DNA of 64,000 nt from Pomacea canaliculata (lineage: Eukaryota; Mollusca; Gastropoda; Architaenioglossa; Ampullariidae), in NCBI RefSeq assembly GCF_003073045.1, contig NC_037601.1:8419807-8483806 (forward strand). Direction: 5' to 3'. Shown in pieces: positions 58,355 to 64,000 of the stretch; within the stretch, counting starts at the first letter, position 1, and every line of letters starts with the position of its first letter. The notes under the pieces are model-generated. The model saw nothing but the letters and a program-made list of their open reading frames with translations. It was not told where the DNA came from and searched no databases. A program made the position numbers and the translations under genes.

Positions 58355-58440
58355 GCTTGTCGGTGGCGAGATGTCTAAGACGTCTGTCACCACGACTGTT
58401 AGAATCGGGAGTCGGGGGTTCGTATCTCAGCTATCTCAAA
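58355..58440 (+). mobile_element. tRNA-derived SINE head
   Basis: A-box TGGCGAGATGTCTAAG (58364-58379) and B-box GGGGTTCGTATCTC (58415-58428) are spaced as in a tRNA-derived SINE. The element starts a few bases after the stop codon of the preceding ORF. Confidence 0.65.
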
Positions 58441-58489
58441 ATCTGACAGCTGTTTACAGGGATGACCATAGGTTGTTTTCTCCATGACA

Positions 58490-58762
58490 CCAGCACCTGT
58501 GTGGATCTCGGTGTGTACCTTTGGTGACAGCTAATTTCTCAGCTCTGCATGTGTACCTCAGATGACAGCTAATTGCTGGGGTCCCAATATGTACCTCTGG
58601 TGACAGCTAATTGCTCGGGTCTCGGTGTGTACTTCTGGTGACAGCTAATTGCGGGTCCCAGTGTCTACTTTAATGACAGCTAATTGCGCGGGTCTCGGTG
58701 TGTCACAATGACAGCTAATTGCGAGGGTCTCAGTCTACCTTAATGACAGCTGATTGCGCAGC
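58490..58762 (+). repeat. Minisatellite, units of about 40 bp
   Basis: Seven imperfect units each contain 'gacagctaattgc' and 'ggtctcggtgtgtac', directly behind the SINE head, with unit length shrinking towards the 3' end. Confidence 0.9.
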
Positions 58763-60601
58763 GGTCGGCACTGGAGGCAGTAACCTTCTCCTGACTCTTG
58801 TCTTGCCAGGCTCTGCAGCATGCGATGCAAGGGAAGATGCTGTGAGTCGCTGTCAACAGAACCAGCAGCCTAGCCACAGGCTGTTAACAACAACAACCTC
58901 TGAATTCTTTTGTTACTTCTTGTGTTTCCTTTTTTCAGAAGTCTCAGCTCAGACCTCAACTGAAATCTTTCCCGTCTCTTTTGCCTAATTATCCAGCCCG
59001 TGAGGACCATTTCCACTTTCTTTCTCTCTCCCTATTTTCTAACAGGGAAGTTAGTGCCCACACCTGTCCACCCTGTGGAGTGAAATGTTCAAAGGCAGAT
59101 TTTTCTTTTTTTTCTTCTTTTTTTTTTTTGCAAAAACTCGTTAGATGATCATTGTCCACAGACAATATAAAGTCGCAGTTGTCCCACCGGATGCGTCTCT
59201 ACGGATTTTCCTGATGCCAGGGTTTTTTTTGTTTTTTTTTGAAAGCTTTCTTTGTACGGGTGTATATATCTCAAAATAAGCCTGCATTTCACTCAAAATT
59301 TTGAAATAAGACAAAAATATTTTGGACTGTAGTCAATCCCTAACTGCATGCAACTTTCAGCAGAACAGGATCTTAACTCGAGTTGGTCTTTAACAAGTTT
59401 CTGTCTTTACCTTTAACGGGTTTGCTGTCGTTCCTTACAAAGAATTGAGTAGAAGAACAGATTATGTAGGAAATATTTGTTGGGCCGGGGCTGCTCACAC
59501 GTGACCATGAGAGAATGAGAACAAGAAGAACAGCGCTCTCTGTCATCGAGACAAACTATTGAATTTTGTTTCCCTTCGTTTCTTGGTTTGTTTGTTCGTT
59601 TGTTCTGTCTTGCCATAGCAGGGCATCACACAAACAATGGCGACAGCTCTACTGCTACTGGACTCGGCGGAATTATGTCTTTACATCTTGTTTTGTAGGA
59701 AGAGAAAAGTGCCCCATAATTGCCTCCTTCGTCATTGTTTATCTGTGCAGTCTTGCTACAAGCAGGACAGTGCATAAATAAATGTTACTGGAATAGTCAT
59801 CGACTTTCCTTTTGTTTTCTGGGCAGAATCACTGGAGGCCAAAATAGCTCCCACCGTTTGTTTACTGCGTGGATTGTGGGGAGGGGTGGTCTGTAGACGG
59901 CCGGGGGTGCTTGGGTCTGGTGCTTGTCTCCGGTAGCATCTGATGTATGGCGGCCGCCTTCTCTTCAACACCAATCTCCGCCGACACGGAAGCCTTTGAG
60001 AGGAGGTAATGATAGCTTCTCGCATGGTGGGCCAGGCGAAAAGGGTGATAACCCTGTCATGGAAAGACAATCACCCTCGACTGATGTGTCTGATGCTGAC
60101 AGAATTCGCGCAATGCCACCCAGAATTTGGAAAGCTGCTGGCGATGATAAGACCAACGACTTTGTCAACGATGACAGCAGCAGCGTGTTCTGTTAGGACA
60201 CCAACGGTATTTTGCTTTTTTGAACCAGTAAAAAAGGATTACCATGAGATAAACAAATCAGCTCACTTTGGCATTTTCGACTGTTTGTAAACAGAACTGT
60301 ATCGCCGACTATTCCGTTAATAAAGTAGAGACGATCGAGGAGATGTGAGACTGAGGTGAGATGAATAAAGCACAGCAGGACATCGAAAGGGAATCTGTCT
60401 TGAAAGTATTGTCAAAATCGAAGACATAATCGCTCTCACAGAGAAATCAAAAATTTATGTAGCAAAAACAAATGTGGTAAACAGGAAAATCAGTGGAATG
60501 TGTTAAAAAAGAAGCTACCTGGATGATTAGGTCACGAAACATCTTCATCAAAACCTCCCATATTTTTTTCTCTGAAACCAGAAGGGTTTTACGTAAACAA
60601 C

Positions 60602-60633
<32 letters not shown>

Positions 60634-63600
60634 TTTTAAGACTAAACAGATGTTATCATTAACCCACCGTACACTCACATGGTCTCGTGCGCCAGCATCA
60701 GTAACTCAGCCAATCATGAGCATCACTCACCTGTCTTGAGTTTGGAAAAAAAACCACTCGCTAATCAGGAACTTCATCAGCACCGAGTGTGAGCTGCAGG
60801 AGAAGAAGAGTGAGCAGTGTTTAAGGAGAAATGCATTTTATTGATTGGCGGTTATGAGAGAGGACTGGCTGCGGCCACGGAGATGAGACGAGCTGATGAA
60901 CCAGCATTGTTAGAGATTAATTATTCCCCGTCTCGTTTTGTTCTGTGTGGAGATTTTTTTTCTTTTTTTCTTTTTTTGTTTTGTTTTGTTTTGTTTTTGA
61001 TAATGTGATGTGTCATGCTTTGTTTGTGCATCGTTCACTCGCATTTTCCTGTCTTTTGTGTTTAACAAAGCTGCTTGTTCGCCGGCCTGACTAATTGCGA
61101 AAACACTATGGTAAAAACATGGGAATATTAGGGTTACATTCTATTTATTGTTGCTCAATACAAGACTCGAATTTTCTCTTCCTGACATCAGTACAAAAGC
61201 TTGCAATACTCTACTAGATGATATTTAATCAACATATAACTCCCTTTCATATAACTCTATTCTAACCCATCTCTATTTCCTCCGTTCCCGAGCCCCTTAC
61301 AACAAAAACTCCCCTTTAAATGGAAGCACGTCCTTTTCAAACAGGTGAAGAAGTAGGAACAGGGACAAAGGGGAAGGGAGACAACTGAACTGCAGACTTG
61401 TCCTGCGATAATAGAGGGATTGGCAAGAACATTATTTTTTTTTTTAGGTCGTCGGATGATAATATCGTTGGCAATAACCTGACTCATTAGTTTTGCCCCA
61501 CAACATTTTACCGCCTTTTCCCACGTGCACTGTACACTGGCGCCCTCGCGTGCGAACAGCTTCCTGGTCAGCAGTAAGGGGAGGCAAACAGTCCATCCTG
61601 CGGTCCCCATCTCGCTCCCTCCCCTCTCCTCCCTGTCCCCAATAACCACACAAGTGTCATGCTAGAAATAGGCGACAAATGGCCGCACAACTCATGCGTG
61701 CTCTGGCAGCGGCTGGTCCAGCACACGAGGTGACACAGAGTGCTGCCCCTTGGCACTAGACTGACGGTTATTTCTGTCGAGACCAACGCTGGCCTGCCCT
61801 CAGAAATAGCTCCTTGTGATATTACAATATTCTTAGCGCGGAGCCATTGATTTCCTGCGACAGGAAGTGGAGAATGAAGACATTTTTGTCAAACATAATT
61901 AATGCATTAACCAATAACAGAGGGGCGACCGCCAGTCCATCAGTTCGTCGCTTGCAACAGGAAAGCGGTATCAACAATAAGATTTTTAACACGTAAGCGG
62001 GTTTTAGTGGATTGTGTCCGTGGATTTCAGAGTGGATTTTGATGTTAAAATCCGTTGCACTGTTTTGTTAAATTTTAATCAAACTTTGTTTCATAACTGC
62101 CACGAGAGTGATGGCACAGCCTTGCATTAGTCATTGTTGTATGGTAGCGTGTCCTGTAGTGTGTATCGTAGTGCATTGTATTTCACTATATATGTATTGT
62201 GTTATACCACATTGCATCCTAATACCAGACATTATATTCCATTCTATTGAATTTAGTTTTTTAATGAACTGCAAACATGGAGTGCTAAGCTCCAGATACC
62301 AAAACATATTTTTAAGCCAGGTGAGCACTGAAAAAGCTTTGTAACACGCGATGTTGCAGATGACCAGAGACAATATTATCTTCACACTAGCAGTAAAACA
62401 CTATTATCGAGTTTAGTAGGATATGGCATGCAAAAGCATTTAAGTGAAAAAAATAATGAAAATAACAATGAGATTGCTCGTTTCTCTCGTCTCATCATCA
62501 CTGTCGCAAAGTCCACGACTACAGAGACACTATCCCCACCATCAGCACTATACCAACACATGTCAACGACTCCAGGAGTCTTTGTTACCACCATATCTGA
62601 TATAAAGAGTCAGATAAATCAAACTGTAAATGTTGATTGACATTTGAAAAGTCAGCAAGCAGGGTACATTGCAAATGGCGCCCGTATGTTTGAATGTGAA
62701 ACAGAATACATCAGATAAGACATCATAACTCGTGGTCTCTGACATGCGCAATTACTTTTAAATGCCACCATCTGCCACTTTCTTCAAGAAAAATATGAGA
62801 AAACAATTCAAAACTTTTAAACCACATGTTGGCTGACTTTTCTAAACTTCGAGCAACAAAAGCTAGTAGATAAAGACGATAATAAAAGAGAAGATGAAAT
62901 CTATACTCAGATGATGATGTTCTGTGGAAGACCTCTGTGTTCTGTGCACCTGGTGGCTATTTTTGTTTTGGCCAGTAAAGGTCAACGCGGCGAGAAATAT
63001 CATCTGCTACATCCGTTCAGATCGCATCTTCCTGTTGACGATCGCTGAGCAAGGGACTGAGCGACTTTCAAATATTGACGATGAGTCGTTTGCAGTCAGA
63101 CCATAGATACACACCTTAGCAACCAGCGCTGTCCGCCATCTTGCTACCCTCTTTCTTTAGCATTTGCCATCGTTTTTTTTGTTGTTTTTTTTTTTTTTTT
63201 TTTTGTTGTTTTTTTTGGAGGGATGGATGGGATGGAGTAAGTGTTTTTTTTTTTTAAATGTTAGAATCTTTAATGGACAGTAAGTTTTCTTTTCCCCTCA
63301 CCTGAATGCACAGCTGATATATGTAATGTGTAAGTTTTCTCGACTTAATGCTGATTACATGCTGTGAAAGCTATTATTTACCGTCATATAAAGAATCATC
63401 TATAACGAGCAAATAAAGTTGAATGTTGTCTATAAATAAACCTTGTTAACAATATGAACATACTATGCAGTCTGGTCTCACAGTGTTGTGTGATTTCATC
63501 TCTTCTTTGTGAGTCAAATCTGAGTCTCCTCATGATCTGAACCTGAAATATCTGTTATATACTTGCTGTCTCCATGTACACATTCTTTGCCTTCATTTGA

Positions 63601-64000
63601 CTGTCAAACATTATTTTCGCTTTCTCCTTTCTTGGATTGTTTTCTTGCTGGCATCATGCTGATTAGAGATGATATTTATATGACCTATTCGGAATTCTCA
63701 TCAGCAGATATTTGATCGTTAACGGAGTTGTAAAGAATCATTGGGAATGTAAGAAGGGATGTTTAGAAAGGAAGCACGGACTGACAGTCCTAGACATAAG
63801 AACAAAATAGCTCGTAATTACATCGTTGAAATTTTTGTATAAACAAAACCAACATTAACACAAAATATACTATAACAAACCAACATAAATGCAAAATAAA
63901 ATAATAAAAAAATAAATAAAAAAAGTGTTTCGAACAAACTTTCTTCCATTTCACAAGCTTTGTAATGTCTTCTGTACACAGCTACCTTCCGCAGATTAAT
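58763..64000. other. Gene-poor terminal region
   Basis: No exon could be supported on either strand. Open frames at 59924-60196 (+) and 61257-61649 (-) lack domain, signal peptide or splice context. Simple repeats present: (CAA)n at 60600-60634, T/GT-rich at 60955-60998, poly(T) at 63172-63255. AATAAA occurs at several places (for example near 59778, 60322 and 63411), so untranslated exons cannot be excluded. Confidence 0.45.

Overview
The window looks like a stretch of animal nuclear DNA, most likely from a gastropod mollusc. This rests on spliced genes with GT-AG introns, AATAAA poly(A) signals, AT-rich spacers packed with LINE/SINE debris, and gene types typical of lophotrochozoans (choice-of-anchor I surface protein, group III secreted phospholipase A2, DUF4806 protein). 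No species can be named from the sequence alone, and no bacterial, plastid or rRNA/tRNA gene was seen.

Layout. 1-3616 (+): 3' part of a ZNF507 orthologue in three exons, with two reading-frame discontinuities. 3617-9057: AT-rich spacer. 9058-13833 (-): complete five-exon UBE2C orthologue, the E2 of the anaphase-promoting complex. 13834-15077: head-to-head spacer with LINE and SINE debris. 15078-17915 (+): complete seven-exon DUF4806 protein. 18.1-23.5 kb: repeats (SINE, 88-bp direct repeats, LINE tail). 23522-26014 (+): group III (bee-venom type) secreted phospholipase A2, four exons found and the last one not located. 27267-32601 (-): eleven-exon choice-of-anchor I (mesenchyme-specific cell-surface glycoprotein-like) gene, with a decayed paralogous exon upstream at 33.2-33.5 kb.

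35.0-53.8 kb (+): the most unusual part. It holds a tandem cluster of at least four related secreted-protein genes that I cannot assign to a named family. Each shows, where visible, a TATA box, a small non-coding exon, an exon of exactly 103 bp with a signal peptide, then one or more exons coding a dibasic site (KR) and an amphipathic, His/Ala/Val-rich helix. In the first copy the helix is built of 11- and 18-residue repeats and ends in a module with two cysteines. Copies 2 and 3 lie in a roughly 5.5-kb tandem segmental duplication. Copy 3 is degraded, copy 4 is split into many small exons, and a 5'-truncated LINE with an apparent target-site duplication sits in an intron of copy 1. Spare exon relics show ongoing birth and death.

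53.8-64 kb: mostly non-coding, with two minisatellites, two SINEs, isolated exon-like ORFs (one with a chymotrypsin-fold-like GHVV motif) and microsatellites. I found no retrovirus, LTR element, Polinton or CRISPR array.
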